Shown piece after piece: positions 46,434-56,199 of a DNA stretch of 64,000 nucleotides. Positions within the stretch are counted from its first letter, which is position 1; every line of letters starts with the position of its first letter. This DNA is from Bifidobacterium asteroides (GTDB taxonomy: Bacteria > Actinomycetota > Actinomycetes > Actinomycetales > Bifidobacteriaceae): the NCBI RefSeq assembly GCF_030758775.1, contig NZ_CP132384.1, positions 620,001 through 684,000 on the forward strand, written 5' to 3'. The notes below the pieces were generated by a model. That model saw only the letters and a program-made list of their open reading frames with translations. It made no database searches and was not told the origin of the DNA. The position numbers and the translations under genes are program-made.

Positions 46434-47525
46434 ATGTCAGATCGCAATCCTCCCGACCAGGAGGCCGTGGACAGCGGCAGGGTCCACCGTCCCGTCCTGC
46501 TGGAACGCTGCCTTGCGCTGGCTCGACCCGCCTTGGAGCACCCGGGGGCCGTGGCTGTGGATTGTACGCTGGGCCTGGCTGGTCACGCCACCGCCTTTCT
46601 CAAGTCCTGCCCTGAGGCCCGTCTTATTGGCATAGACAGGGACAGCCAGGCCCTGGATCTGGCCACTGGCCGGATGCGCGACGAGGGTCTGGCCGACCGC
46701 TTCACGCCGGTTCACGCCCCCTTTGATCAGCTGGACCAGCAGCTTGATGCCCTGGGCCTGGGGCAAGTGGACCTGGTTTTCATGGATCTGGGATTGTCTT
46801 CTCTGCAGATCGACCAGCGCGACAGGGGATTCACCTACCGTCAGGATGCCCCGCTGGACATGCGCATGGATACCAGCCAGGAGCTGACGGCCGCGCAGGT
46901 CCTGGCCGAGTACGACCAGGCCCGGCTGGCTGACATCTTCTCCCGGTATGGGGAGGAACGCTATGCAGGACGCATCGCTCGGGCCATCGTCGAGGCCAGG
47001 CAGGAGCAGCCGCTGACCACATCGGCCCAGCTGGACCGTCTGGTCGACAGGGCAGTGCCGCGTGGCCATCGTCCGCCGGGCAATCCGGCCAAGAGGGTTT
47101 TCCAGGCCCTGCGCATCGAGGTCAACGGGGAGTTGGATCGTTTGAGGCGCACCCTGCCCCAGGCCATGCTGCGGCTGGCTCAGGGGGGCCGTCTGATTGT
47201 GGAGTCCTACCATTCTCTGGAGGACCGCATGGTCAAGCGCTTCATGGCGCCAGGGCTGCATGTGGACCTGCCGGCGGGCATGCCGGTGGTGCCCGATCAG
47301 GCCCGCCCCTATCTATCGGATCTGACTCATGGGGCCATTAAGGCCGACGCGGCCGAGCGGGAACACAACCCAAGATCGGCTTCAGTGCGTCTGCGGGCCG
47401 TGGAGATGATCGGAGCCATCCCCGAGGAGCGTCGCCATCGGCTTCAGGCCGAGGCCCGTGGTGAGGGCTCGGATGGTCGTCATCGCCGCGTCGGCCATGG
47501 TTCGGAATCGAGGCGCCGGTCATGA
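46434..47525 (+). CDS. rsmH: 16S rRNA (cytosine1402-N4)-methyltransferase
   Basis: RsmH (MraW) methylates C1402 in the ribosomal P site. Motifs are HRPVLLERCL, the SAM loop DCTLGLAGHA, FMDLGLSSLQIDQ, GFTYRQDAPLDMRMD, RVFQALRIEVNGEL and SYHSLEDRMVKRF. ATG 46434 has GGAGG five bases upstream; ATG 46422, overlapping the mraZ stop, is an alternative. The 363-residue length reflects a charged C-terminal tail. It overlaps ftsL by ATGA. Confidence 0.96.
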   Translation: MSDRNPPDQEAVDSGRVHRPVLLERCLALARPALEHPGAVAVDCTLGLAGHATAFLKSCPEARLIGIDRDSQALDLATGRMRDEGLADRFTPVHAPFDQLDQQLDALGLGQVDLVFMDLGLSSLQIDQRDRGFTYRQDAPLDMRMDTSQELTAAQVLAEYDQARLADIFSRYGEERYAGRIARAIVEARQEQPLTTSAQLDRLVDRAVPRGHRPPGNPAKRVFQALRIEVNGELDRLRRTLPQAMLRLAQGGRLIVESYHSLEDRMVKRFMAPGLHVDLPAGMPVVPDQARPYLSDLTHGAIKADAAEREHNPRSASVRLRAVEMIGAIPEERRHRLQAEARGEGSDGRHRRVGHGSESRRRS

Positions 47526-48013
47526 CCATGCCAGCACGTTCAGTCCGTTCCAAGGCATCTGCGGACAAGGGCCATCCCCGCATTCAGGAGATGCCCACCA
47601 GGCCTGAGCTCAGTCTGATCAAGGGCACAGGCAAACCGGGCAAGGACCGCCATCCCGAACGAGGCCCGGTGGCTGAGGGGGCCAGGCGTCTGATTGGCTG
47701 GACGCGCACCCGCGGCAACCCCCTGCTGCGGATCATGGCCTCCGTGGTTTTTCTGGCTGCCTGCATGTTCGGTTCCCTGATGCTGCGCACCCAGATGGTC
47801 CAGGACTCCTTCGAAGCTACCCAGATCCAGCATGAGATCAGCAATCTCAACCAGGATGTCCAGGATGACCAGAACAAGCTCGACCAGCTCCAGGCTTCTT
47901 TGCCGGACAAGGCCCAGCAGTTGGGCATGCAGTCTCAGCAGGGCCTGAACTCCATCGATCTGCAGGGCTACAAGCCCCCTCAGGATGCCCAGGGCAAGGC
48001 GGGGCATCCATGA
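47522..48013 (+). CDS. ftsL: FtsL-like septum protein
   Basis: This bitopic protein has a basic cytoplasmic N-terminus, one transmembrane helix (about residues 70-90) and a short outer coiled coil (about 95-135, rich in Gln, Asp and Leu). This is the FtsL layout. FtsL joins FtsB and FtsQ and activates FtsW/FtsI. Sequence conservation is low in this family, so the call rests on topology and on its place between rsmH and ftsI, with four-base overlaps on both sides. Confidence 0.85.
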   Translation: MTMPARSVRSKASADKGHPRIQEMPTRPELSLIKGTGKPGKDRHPERGPVAEGARRLIGWTRTRGNPLLRIMASVVFLAACMFGSLMLRTQMVQDSFEATQIQHEISNLNQDVQDDQNKLDQLQASLPDKAQQLGMQSQQGLNSIDLQGYKPPQDAQGKAGHP

Positions 48014-49791
48014 GTGGCAAGGGAACCAAGCGCTCCTGGCACCTCTCCTTCTGCAAGCGTTCGCTGTCTGTGGGCCTGATCCTGGTCCTGGTGGCCGCCC
48101 TGGCCCTGGGCAAGCTGGCCTATATCCAGCTCTTCGACGGAAGGTCCATGGCCCAAGCCGCTGCGGCGGGCCGCACCGTGCCGCATACCATCAAGGCCCA
48201 GCGTGGCCGCATCCTGGACGTCAATGGCCGCGTGCTGGCCCAGAGCCTGGAGCGGTACAACATCATCGGTGACCCCGAGGCGGCCGCCTCCTTCATACCT
48301 GTCAACTGCACCAAGCGCACAGGCAGCGACTGCCACAGCATCAAAGGCCACCCGGTGGGCGCTGACGGTGCTGCCGGCGTGGCCCGCCTCCTGGCGCCGG
48401 CCCTGGGAATGAACGCCATGGAGCTGGGCGGCAAACTCAGCGTCCCCGGACGGTACGTGGTCTTGGCCAAGCGGGTGACTCCCGAGGTCAAGCGCTCCAT
48501 CGACAAGCTGGGGCTGCAGGGGATCATCACGGCAGAGCTGAGCAGCGAACGCACCTATCCTCATGCGGATCTGATGGGAGCCCTGATCGGGGGCATCGAC
48601 GACAGCGGCAAGGGCGTGGCCGGGATCGAGCAGATGGAGAATCGGCAGCTGACCGGCTCTGACGGCTACACGGTCTACCAGCAGGGGATGCTTGGCCAGG
48701 AGATCCCCGGAACCGTGACCCGTCAGCGCAATCCGGTCAACGGCAAGGATGTGACCCTGACCGTTGATCAGGACGTTCAGTGGTACGTCCGTCAGGCCCT
48801 CAAGTCGGGCTGCCAGCGCTTTCATGCCGACTGGGCCCTGGCCGTCGTCCAGGACACCCGCACCAACGAGATCCTGGCCCTGGCCGACACTGACGATTAC
48901 CAGGCTGGCAGCGACCAGGCCAAGGTCAACTCCTCGCGGGCGGTGGCGGAGACCTTCGAGCCCGGCTCCATCGGCAAGACCATCTCGATCTCCGGCATGC
49001 TTCAGGAGCAGGTGCACTCCATGAGCGACCGCTTCACTGTGCCCGACCACATCACCGTGGACAACCAGCAGTACAAGGATGCCTTCGACCATCCAGCCGA
49101 GCACTGGACCCTTGCCGGCATTCTGCAGAACTCCTCCAACGTGGGCATGGTCATGGCCGGCGAACACTACCCGGATCAGAAGCGCTACGACTATCTGACC
49201 CGCTTTGGCATCGGCCAGGCCTCGTCCCTGGGCCTGCCGGGGGAGTCCAAGGGCCTGCTGACTTCGCCTCAGACCTGGGACCGACGCACGCGCAACACGG
49301 TATTGTTCGGCCAGGGCTATGCCACCAACGCCATCCAGCTGACCAACGTCATCGCCACCCTGGCCAACAAGGGGGTCCGGGCCGACCAGACCATCATCCG
49401 CGGCCAGGGTGCCGTCAACGCCAACCGGGTGAGGGTAGTGGACGAGAAGGTGGCGGCTACGGTCATGAACGGCATGGAGTCGGTGGCTGAAAAGTACCAG
49501 AATACAGCCAAGGTGGATGGCTATCGGGTGGCCTCCAAGACCGGCACCGCCGAGGTGGCCGACAGCTCGGGCGGCCTGGGCGGCATCATCAGCGACTGGG
49601 TGGGCATCCTGCCTGCTGACGACCCCCATTATGTTGTCACCGTAGTCCTGAAGAATCCCCACAGCAGCGATGGCGTTTTCGGCAGCATCACCGCCGGCCC
49701 CATCTTCGCTCAGATCGGTGAATTCCTTATGCAGAAATACCAGGTCCCCACGTCTGGGCCCAGAACTGATGCTATCCCGGTAACATGGTGA
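48010..49791 (+). CDS. ftsI: septal peptidoglycan transpeptidase FtsI (PBP3)
   Basis: This class B penicillin-binding protein cross-links septal peptidoglycan. It has one N-terminal membrane helix (about 17-37), a dimerisation region (QRGRILDVNGRVLAQS) and the transpeptidase domain. The three catalytic motifs are present: Ser320-x-x-Lys323 in FEPGSIGKT, Ser375-Ser-Asn377 in LQNSSNVG, and Lys510-Thr-Gly in KTGTAEV. No PASTA domain is seen. The ATG overlaps the ftsL stop. Confidence 0.95.
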   Translation: MSGKGTKRSWHLSFCKRSLSVGLILVLVAALALGKLAYIQLFDGRSMAQAAAAGRTVPHTIKAQRGRILDVNGRVLAQSLERYNIIGDPEAAASFIPVNCTKRTGSDCHSIKGHPVGADGAAGVARLLAPALGMNAMELGGKLSVPGRYVVLAKRVTPEVKRSIDKLGLQGIITAELSSERTYPHADLMGALIGGIDDSGKGVAGIEQMENRQLTGSDGYTVYQQGMLGQEIPGTVTRQRNPVNGKDVTLTVDQDVQWYVRQALKSGCQRFHADWALAVVQDTRTNEILALADTDDYQAGSDQAKVNSSRAVAETFEPGSIGKTISISGMLQEQVHSMSDRFTVPDHITVDNQQYKDAFDHPAEHWTLAGILQNSSNVGMVMAGEHYPDQKRYDYLTRFGIGQASSLGLPGESKGLLTSPQTWDRRTRNTVLFGQGYATNAIQLTNVIATLANKGVRADQTIIRGQGAVNANRVRVVDEKVAATVMNGMESVAEKYQNTAKVDGYRVASKTGTAEVADSSGGLGGIISDWVGILPADDPHYVVTVVLKNPHSSDGVFGSITAGPIFAQIGEFLMQKYQVPTSGPRTDAIPVTW

Positions 49792-49837
49792 TACCGGCAG
49801 GCATCATGGCGTTCCCGGACGAAGGAGAGATTGCAGC

Positions 49838-50719
49838 ATGAGTGCGCTGAGTGAATCAATCTCCCGACGGTTGACCCTGGGTCAGCTCAAAGGACGCTAC
49901 GGGCTGACCTTGGTCCCCGATTTCGCTGAACCAGTTACGGTGACCTCACTGGTGGACGACCTGCCCTCAGTGCGGCCCGGCAGTCTGTATGTGCCAGCAG
50001 ACCAGCAGGTGGACCAGGGCATGATCGAGGAGGCCGAGCGTCGAGGGGCTTACGCAGCCCTGCTGCCGACCTCGGCCCGTCAACAGGTGGGACGAGCCCG
50101 CATACCCCTGCTCTTCGGCACCATGCACGCCTGGCAGATGGGCCAGCTGCTGTCCAACGCCGCAGGGGACCCTTCGGGAGCCCTGGCCGTCTTCGCCCTG
50201 GTCGGTTCCCAGGTGCAGGAGCAGGTGGATCTCTTGGCCGACTTCCTGCACGTGCTGGGCAATCCCGTCGGCATTCTCAGCTCCAAGGGCTCATACTCGC
50301 TGGACCGGCGACTGGACCTGGAATATCCCCTGAGCATGTTCGATGTGCAACGCAGTCTGTCCATCGCCCTGGAGGACGGGGCGGCCGCCGTGGTCATCTC
50401 CGTGGACGAACAGACCCTGGCCAGGGATGCCCTGCAGGCGGTGGATCTGGATGTAGTGGCCCTGGGCGCCCAGGAGGGCTCCACGCGCGATATGCGGCAC
50501 GTACGGCTGATCTCCAGGGCCCGCCGATATGGGTTCAGCCTGGGCGGGCACACCATCGTAGCCCGGCGCAACGAGGAATCCGACGGGCTGGCCCGGCAGT
50601 CCCTGCCCGCCGATGCACAGAGCGACGACCTGTCCCTGTGCATCGCCATGACCATGGCCGCCGGCGTCAAACGCAACAACATCAGGAGCGCCCTGCGCGT
50701 CTCCCGCGAAATGTCCTGA
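49838..50719 (+). CDS. MurE-like pseudoenzyme lacking the ATP-binding loop and the C-terminal ligase domain
   Basis: The 293-residue protein aligns by eye with the first two domains of MurE. The N-terminal part (VTSLVDDLPSVRPGSLYVP, then AERRGAYAALLP) matches the MurE UDP-MurNAc-tripeptide-ligase N-domain. Where MurE has the TGTNGKTTT P-loop, this protein has VGSQVQEQV, with no Lys or Thr. The next block (FDVQRSLSIALEDGAAAVVI, then DEQTLARDALQAVDLDVVAL) matches the MurE region around MEVSSHGL. The protein ends where the C-terminal domain should begin. It cannot be an active ligase. Position between ftsI and murF is where murE normally lies, so it is probably a decayed or repurposed murE copy, with the real MurE elsewhere. 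Confidence 0.75.
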   Translation: MSALSESISRRLTLGQLKGRYGLTLVPDFAEPVTVTSLVDDLPSVRPGSLYVPADQQVDQGMIEEAERRGAYAALLPTSARQQVGRARIPLLFGTMHAWQMGQLLSNAAGDPSGALAVFALVGSQVQEQVDLLADFLHVLGNPVGILSSKGSYSLDRRLDLEYPLSMFDVQRSLSIALEDGAAAVVISVDEQTLARDALQAVDLDVVALGAQEGSTRDMRHVRLISRARRYGFSLGGHTIVARRNEESDGLARQSLPADAQSDDLSLCIAMTMAAGVKRNNIRSALRVSREMS

Positions 50720-50728
50720 GAGGTGAGG

Positions 50729-52255
50729 ATGAGTCAGTCTGTAGGGGCCGGGTCCATGCCCATGACCCTGGAAGAGGTCGTCGAATATGTGCACGGTCGG
50801 CTGGTCGAGGTCAGTCCTGGTCACGAATCCGACCAGCGGTCCGTGCGCATGCGGGTGGTGACCGACTCCCGTCAGGCCAAGCCCGATGGACTCTTCGTAG
50901 CCATCAAGGGCGAGCACGTGGATGGTCATGACTATGTTCCCGGCCTGGGAGCCAAGGGCTGCCGGGCGGCCCTGGTCGACCATCTCGTTCCGGGCGCTGA
51001 CCTGCCCCAGATTCTTGTGGACGATACGGTTGACGCCTTGGGGCTGCTGGCCCGGGCCAGCATAGACCGTCGGCGCGCAGCGTCAGAACCCTTTACGGTG
51101 ATCGGCATCACCGGATCCGTCGGCAAGACCACCACCAAGGATCTGCTGTCCTCTCTGCTGGCACTCCTTGGTCCGGTGGTGGCCCCTGTCGGGTCTTTCA
51201 ACAACGAGATCGGCCTTCCTCTGACAGCCTTGGAGGTGGGGCCTGACACCCGGTATCTGGTGGCCGAGATGGGTGCCAACCACCTGGGTGAGATCGCCCG
51301 GCTGACCACAATGGTTCCCCCGGACATGGCTCTGGTCCTCAAGGTGGGAGTGGCCCACCTGGGCGAATTCGGCTCCGTGGATCGCATCGCCCAGGCCAAG
51401 AGCGAGATCGTGCAAGGTCTGGTGCCGGGCGGGACCGCCGTGCTCAACGCAGACGATTCCCGGGTGGCTGCCATGGCTGATCTGGCCTCTGGGCCTGTTC
51501 TGCGGTTTGGCATGGCCGCTGAGGACGGCGGTCAGGACCGCAGCCTGGACGGCTCGGCTCGCTACCTTGACAGCGACAGCCTGGACAGGCCGGCCTTCGA
51601 GCTGCGTCTGCCTGGCCAGCAACCAGTGCGGTTGCGTCTGGGCATCCCGGGACGGCATAATGTCATGAACGCCCTGGCTGCCGCCACGGTAGCCCACGCT
51701 CTGGGTCTGGACGCAGAACGCATCGCCGATGAGCTGGGTCGACAGCAGCAAATAAGCCCGCATCGGATGGCCCTGTCTTCGGTCCGGCTGCCGGATGCCT
51801 CCTTCACGCTGATCGATGATTCCTTCAACGCCAATCCCGACTCCGTGCGGGCTGGTCTGGACGCCCTGGCCGCCTGGAAGGGATCCGATGGCCCGGTCTA
51901 TCGGATAGCTGTCCTGGGGGTCATGCTTGAGCTGGGCGGCCAAGGGGAGCGGCTGCACCAGGAGATCGGCGCCTACTGCCGTCGGTTGGGCATTGATGCA
52001 TTGGTCGCGGTGGGCTGCCGGGATCAGCAGATGGACGGGTTGGTTCATGCCCTTGTCCGTGGCGCTGGCGGCCTATCTGGTCGGAGCGAGGAACAGTCTG
52101 GGGCCATGCGCGTCCTCTTCGCCCAGGATGCTGACCAGGCCGATCAAATGGTTCGCCGCCTATGCGCCAAGCATCCTGACCGGCAAAATCTTGTCCTGCT
52201 CAAGGGCTCGCACATGTCCGGCCTGTCCGGTCTGGCCGACCGGTGGCAGGGCTGA
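50729..52255 (+). CDS. murF: UDP-N-acetylmuramoyl-tripeptide--D-alanyl-D-alanine ligase
   Basis: MurF adds D-Ala-D-Ala to the UDP-MurNAc-tripeptide, the last cytosolic step. The protein has the N-terminal domain (VVTDSRQAKPDGLFVAIKG), P-loop GITGSVGKTTTK with Lys133, NNEIGLPLT, EMGANHLGEIARLT, and the C-terminal DDSFNANPDSVRAGLDAL. ATG 50729 is preferred (GAGG upstream); GTG 50723 is in frame. It follows the MurE-like gene by nine bases. Confidence 0.96.
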   Translation: MSQSVGAGSMPMTLEEVVEYVHGRLVEVSPGHESDQRSVRMRVVTDSRQAKPDGLFVAIKGEHVDGHDYVPGLGAKGCRAALVDHLVPGADLPQILVDDTVDALGLLARASIDRRRAASEPFTVIGITGSVGKTTTKDLLSSLLALLGPVVAPVGSFNNEIGLPLTALEVGPDTRYLVAEMGANHLGEIARLTTMVPPDMALVLKVGVAHLGEFGSVDRIAQAKSEIVQGLVPGGTAVLNADDSRVAAMADLASGPVLRFGMAAEDGGQDRSLDGSARYLDSDSLDRPAFELRLPGQQPVRLRLGIPGRHNVMNALAAATVAHALGLDAERIADELGRQQQISPHRMALSSVRLPDASFTLIDDSFNANPDSVRAGLDALAAWKGSDGPVYRIAVLGVMLELGGQGERLHQEIGAYCRRLGIDALVAVGCRDQQMDGLVHALVRGAGGLSGRSEEQSGAMRVLFAQDADQADQMVRRLCAKHPDRQNLVLLKGSHMSGLSGLADRWQG

Positions 52256-52329
52256 GCCATGAATCTGCTGGCATCCCCACAGCGGGGTAGAACGTTCAAG
52301 GACAGAATCCAAGAGTTGGAGTACACACT

Positions 52330-53433
52330 GTGATTGCCCTCATCATCGGAATCCTGGTCGCCCTGGTGGTGACGCTGGCAGGCACCCCCCTGCTGATACG
52401 GCTGGTCCACCGTCTGCACTACGGCCAGTACATCCGCCAGGATGGGCCCAAGTCCCACCTGGTCAAGCGCGGCACCCCGACCATGGGCGGGCTGATCATC
52501 AACCTGGCCATCCTGCTGGGTTGGGCAGCCTCGGCGCTCTACCGCTACCTGTCGCGGGGGGAATCCGTGTCCCTGTCGGCCATGCTGGTGCTGTTCGCCA
52601 TGCTCTCCATGGGCTTCCTGGGCTTCATCGACGACTTCGCCAAGGTGCGCAAGAAGCAGAACCTGGGCCTGTCGGTCAGGGCCAAGTTCATCGGCCAGTT
52701 CATACTGGCCACCATCTACGCGGTGCTGGCTCTGAAGCTGCCCACCAAGAACGGGTACCCCAGCGCCCAGGCGGGCATCTCCTTCGTGGAGCAGCCCATC
52801 ATCGACTTCAGAATGGCAGGCAGCGTCCTGTCCGTGGTGCTGTTCATCATCTGGGTCAATCTGCTGATGACGGCCTGGAGCAATGCGGTCAACCTGACTG
52901 ACGGCCTTGACGGGCTGGCTTCAGGCTCCTCCATGATCGCCTTCGTGGGCTACACGGTCATCGCCTTCTGGGAAAGTTACCACTTGAAGGGCGGCAGCCA
53001 TCCCGGCCATGCCTACGCGGTCTCCGACCCCCTGGACCTGGCCATCATCGCCTGCTGCGCGGCCGTGGCCTGCTTCGGCTTCCTCTGGTACAACACCAAT
53101 CCGGCCTCCATCTTCATGGGAGACACCGGATCCTTGGCCCTGGGCGGGCTCTTCGCAGCCCTGTCCATCGCCACTCATACCGAGCTTCTGGCGGTCATCC
53201 TGGGCGGGCTCTTTGTGGGTGAGGCCGCCTCCGACGTCATCCAGGTGGGCTACTTCAAGCTCACCCACAAGCGGGTCTTCAAGATGGCGCCCATCCACCA
53301 CCACTTCGAGCTGATGGGTTGGCAGGAGTCCAAGGTGGTTGTCCGGTTCTGGATGGTGGACCTGATCTTCGTCCTGCTGGCCCTGGTCTGCTTCTATGCA
53401 GACTGGGTGGTCCGCTCTGGGCTGCCCATCTGA
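52330..53433 (+). CDS. mraY: phospho-N-acetylmuramoyl-pentapeptide transferase
   Basis: MraY moves phospho-MurNAc-pentapeptide onto undecaprenyl phosphate to make lipid I. The 367-residue protein has about ten hydrophobic segments. Catalytic motifs are GFIDDFAKVRKKQNLGLS, NLTDGLDGLASG and APIHHHFELMGW. It starts at GTG with GGAG eight bases upstream. A 74-base gap separates it from murF. Confidence 0.96.
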   Translation: MIALIIGILVALVVTLAGTPLLIRLVHRLHYGQYIRQDGPKSHLVKRGTPTMGGLIINLAILLGWAASALYRYLSRGESVSLSAMLVLFAMLSMGFLGFIDDFAKVRKKQNLGLSVRAKFIGQFILATIYAVLALKLPTKNGYPSAQAGISFVEQPIIDFRMAGSVLSVVLFIIWVNLLMTAWSNAVNLTDGLDGLASGSSMIAFVGYTVIAFWESYHLKGGSHPGHAYAVSDPLDLAIIACCAAVACFGFLWYNTNPASIFMGDTGSLALGGLFAALSIATHTELLAVILGGLFVGEAASDVIQVGYFKLTHKRVFKMAPIHHHFELMGWQESKVVVRFWMVDLIFVLLALVCFYADWVVRSGLPI

Positions 53434-53512
53434 GCGCGTCCATTCACGGTACCGGACTTCGGCAGCCGGTATCATGCCAAGCAGATGCCGGAGCTAGCGG
53501 AATGAGGTGTTC

Positions 53513-54952
53513 ATGGATATGGACTTGAGCCAGAAGCATGTACTGGTCGCCGGGCTGGGCATTTCCGGACGGAGCGTGGCCGCAGCCCTGCGAGGCCGGG
53601 CGGCCGGGGTGATCACTGTGGACCAGCGCGCCCCGCAGGCCGATCTTCATGACTTCGACCAGGTGGATTGGAGCCAAGTGGACCTGGTCATGGCCTCGCC
53701 CGTCTTCAATCCGCGCACCCCATTTGTCCTTGAGGCGCAGCGTCGGGGCATCCCTGTGGTCAGCGAAGTGGAGATGGCTTGGATGCTGCGGGTGCCCGCA
53801 GCCCGGACCGGCCGGCCAGCCCCCTGGATCGGAATCACCGGCACCAATGGCAAGACCTCGACCACCAGGATGGTCGCCGCCATGATGCAGGCCAGCGGGT
53901 TCACGGCCCCTGCGGTGGGCAACATCGGCAAGGCCGTCTCCACAGCCGTTCTGGACTCCGACAACGACATGCTCTGCGTAGAGCTGAGCTCCTTCCAGCT
54001 GCACTTCACCTTCTCGCCGACCCTGGAGTGCGCGGCCATCACCAATCTGGCCGACGATCACCTGGACTGGCACGGTGGCTTTGAGGCCTATGCGGCCGAC
54101 AAGGCGCGCATCTACCGGGGCGTGCGCAAGGCCCTGGTCTACAACGCTGACGACTCCCGGGTCTCTGAACTGGCCAGGCAGGCGCAGCCAGCCCCAGGCT
54201 GCCGACGTGTGGGGTTCACCCTGGGTCGGCCCGAGCCTGGGCAGTTGGGCGTAGAGGATGGCTGGGTCATAGACCACAGCGGATTGACCGGTCATGACTT
54301 TGAGGAGGGCGTCAGGCTGGTCCGGGTGGCCGACCTGACGGATCTGTGCGAGCCTGACGGCACGGTCTACCCCCATCTGCTGGCTGATGCCCTCTGCGCC
54401 CTGGCTCTGGCCCTGGGTGCTGGGGCCAAGGTCGACGCGGCCATCGAAGCCATGCGTGCTTTCACCCCTGGCGACCACAGGATCAGTACGGTGGCCACCC
54501 TGGGCCAGGGTTCGCAGGCCATCCGTTTTGTCGACGACTCCAAGGCCACCAACGCCCATGCCGCCGAGGCCTCCCTGGCCAGCTACCATGACGGCCAGGT
54601 GGTCTGGCTGGCCGGCGGGTTGGCCAAGGGCGCCCGCTTTGACGATCTAGTCCGGTCCCGCAGGTCCAAGCTGGCTGCAGCCGTGATCATCGGCCGGGAT
54701 CAGCAGCCCATGGCCCAGGCCATCAAGGACCAGGCGCCCGATCTGCCGGTTACCCTGATCGACCCTGGTGCCGGCGATCAGGTTATGGCCCGGGCCGTCC
54801 GTGCCGCTGGCTCCTATGCACAGCCTGGCCAGGTGGTTCTGCTGGCCCCCGCCTGCGCCTCCATGGATCAGTTCGCCTCCTATGCCGACCGGGGCGACCA
54901 GTTTGCCCAGCAGGCCGAACAGTGGGTCCACGAGCATGAAGCGCGACACTGA
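53513..54952 (+). CDS. murD: UDP-N-acetylmuramoyl-L-alanine--D-glutamate ligase
   Basis: MurD adds D-glutamate to UDP-MurNAc-L-Ala. It has the N-domain Rossmann start ([17 protein letters not shown]), P-loop [12 protein letters not shown] with Lys114, [12 protein letters not shown], and C-domain [15 protein letters not shown] 53513 has GAGG five bases upstream; GTG 53507 is in frame. Length (479 residues) is usual for Actinobacteria. Its end overlaps ftsW by 17 bases. Confidence 0.96.
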   Translation: MDMDLSQKHVLVAGLGISGRSVAAALRGRAAGVITVDQRAPQADLHDFDQVDWSQVDLVMASPVFNPRTPFVLEAQRRGIPVVSEVEMAWMLRVPAARTGRPAPWIGITGTNGKTSTTRMVAAMMQASGFTAPAVGNIGKAVSTAVLDSDNDMLCVELSSFQLHFTFSPTLECAAITNLADDHLDWHGGFEAYAADKARIYRGVRKALVYNADDSRVSELARQAQPAPGCRRVGFTLGRPEPGQLGVEDGWVIDHSGLTGHDFEEGVRLVRVADLTDLCEPDGTVYPHLLADALCALALALGAGAKVDAAIEAMRAFTPGDHRISTVATLGQGSQAIRFVDDSKATNAHAAEASLASYHDGQVVWLAGGLAKGARFDDLVRSRRSKLAAAVIIGRDQQPMAQAIKDQAPDLPVTLIDPGAGDQVMARAVRAAGSYAQPGQVVLLAPACASMDQFASYADRGDQFAQQAEQWVHEHEARH

Positions 54953-56159
54953 TCCGCACAAGGCTCCCTCCCGGGGGTCTGGCGGCAAGGAAGACTACCG
55001 GGGCTGGCGGGCCATCCTCAACCCGCTCTGGTGCTACTACGGCTTTTTGGCCACGGTCGTCGCCACCACGGTTTTTGGCCTGATGATGGTCTTTTCCTCC
55101 TCGTCTGTGGATCTGGTGGCCCAGGGCAGCTCTCCCTGGAGCCAGGTTATTCGTCAGAGCATATACGCTGTGGTGGGACTGTTGCTGGCCCTTCTGGCTG
55201 TGCGGATCAGCATCGACCGCTACCGGAGCTGGAGTACGGGGTTTCTGATTGTCAGCCAGGGTATTCAGCTGCTGACGCGTACTCCCCTGGGGCGGTCTGC
55301 CAACGGCAATGAGGGATGGATCTCGGTGGGGGGCATCTCCATGCAGCCGGCTGAGCTGCTCAAACTGGCCCTGTGCCTGTGGCTGCCCCAGGCCCTGATC
55401 GAAGCCCAGCGGCAGGCTGGCAAGGATTCCGACCTGAAGAGCCTGGCCAAGGCCTATGCCAAGCCTGCCGCCGGTTTTATCGTCAGTTTCCTGCTGATCA
55501 TGCTGGGCAAGGATCTGGGAACGGCCATGATCATCGTCATCATCGGCTTCGTGGCCTTCCTGGTCTCGGGCTTCCCCCTGCGCTGGCTGCTCAGCCTGGC
55601 AGTCCTGGGGATGGCGGCGGTCATCGGCTTCTCGGTCTATGGCAACAGCAACCGGACCCAGCGGATCATGGCCGCCTATGGCAAGTGCTCGGCGGATGAC
55701 ATTCAGGGTGTCTGCTACCAGTCCATCCATGGACTGTATGCCATGGCCTCGGGGGGGCTGACCGGGGTCGGGCTGGGCAACTCCAGGGAGAAGTGGAACT
55801 ACCTGCCCGAGGCGCACAATGACTTCATCTTCGCTGTCATCGGCGAGGAGCTGGGCTTTGTAGGGGCGGCCATGCTTATTCTGGTCTTCGTGGTCATGGG
55901 CTGGTGCATGCTGAGGATCGCCCTGACCACCAGGAACCGGTATGCGGGCATGGTGCTGATCTGCCTGGATGTATGGCTGGTGGGTCAAGCCCTGGTCAAC
56001 ATCTGCGTGGTTCTGGGCCTGTTGCCGGTTATCGGCCTGCCCCTGCCCTTCGTGTCGGCTGGAGGGACCGCCCTGATCTCCTGCCTGGCTTCGGCCGGGG
56101 TGGCCCTGCAGATGATTCGGACTCAGCCGGACGTGAAGGCGGCCACGGACGGGTCATGA
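54936..56159 (+). CDS. ftsW: SEDS peptidoglycan glycosyltransferase FtsW
   Basis: FtsW polymerises septal glycan strands from lipid II with FtsI. The 407-residue protein has about ten hydrophobic segments. Family motifs are [52 protein letters not shown] and [18 protein letters not shown] 54936 lies inside the murD 3' end; an open frame extends further 5' but codes a murD shadow. Confidence 0.95.
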   Translation: MKRDTDPHKAPSRGSGGKEDYRGWRAILNPLWCYYGFLATVVATTVFGLMMVFSSSSVDLVAQGSSPWSQVIRQSIYAVVGLLLALLAVRISIDRYRSWSTGFLIVSQGIQLLTRTPLGRSANGNEGWISVGGISMQPAELLKLALCLWLPQALIEAQRQAGKDSDLKSLAKAYAKPAAGFIVSFLLIMLGKDLGTAMIIVIIGFVAFLVSGFPLRWLLSLAVLGMAAVIGFSVYGNSNRTQRIMAAYGKCSADDIQGVCYQSIHGLYAMASGGLTGVGLGNSREKWNYLPEAHNDFIFAVIGEELGFVGAAMLILVFVVMGWCMLRIALTTRNRYAGMVLICLDVWLVGQALVNICVVLGLLPVIGLPLPFVSAGGTALISCLASAGVALQMIRTQPDVKAATDGS

Positions 56160-56199
56160 GATATGGAATGGATATGGCGGAAAGGAAGCGGATTCAGGG

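Noticed and set aside
54768-54935. N-terminal extension of ftsW inside murD
   Set aside because: It is the shadow of murD codons; FtsW homology begins after ATG 54936.
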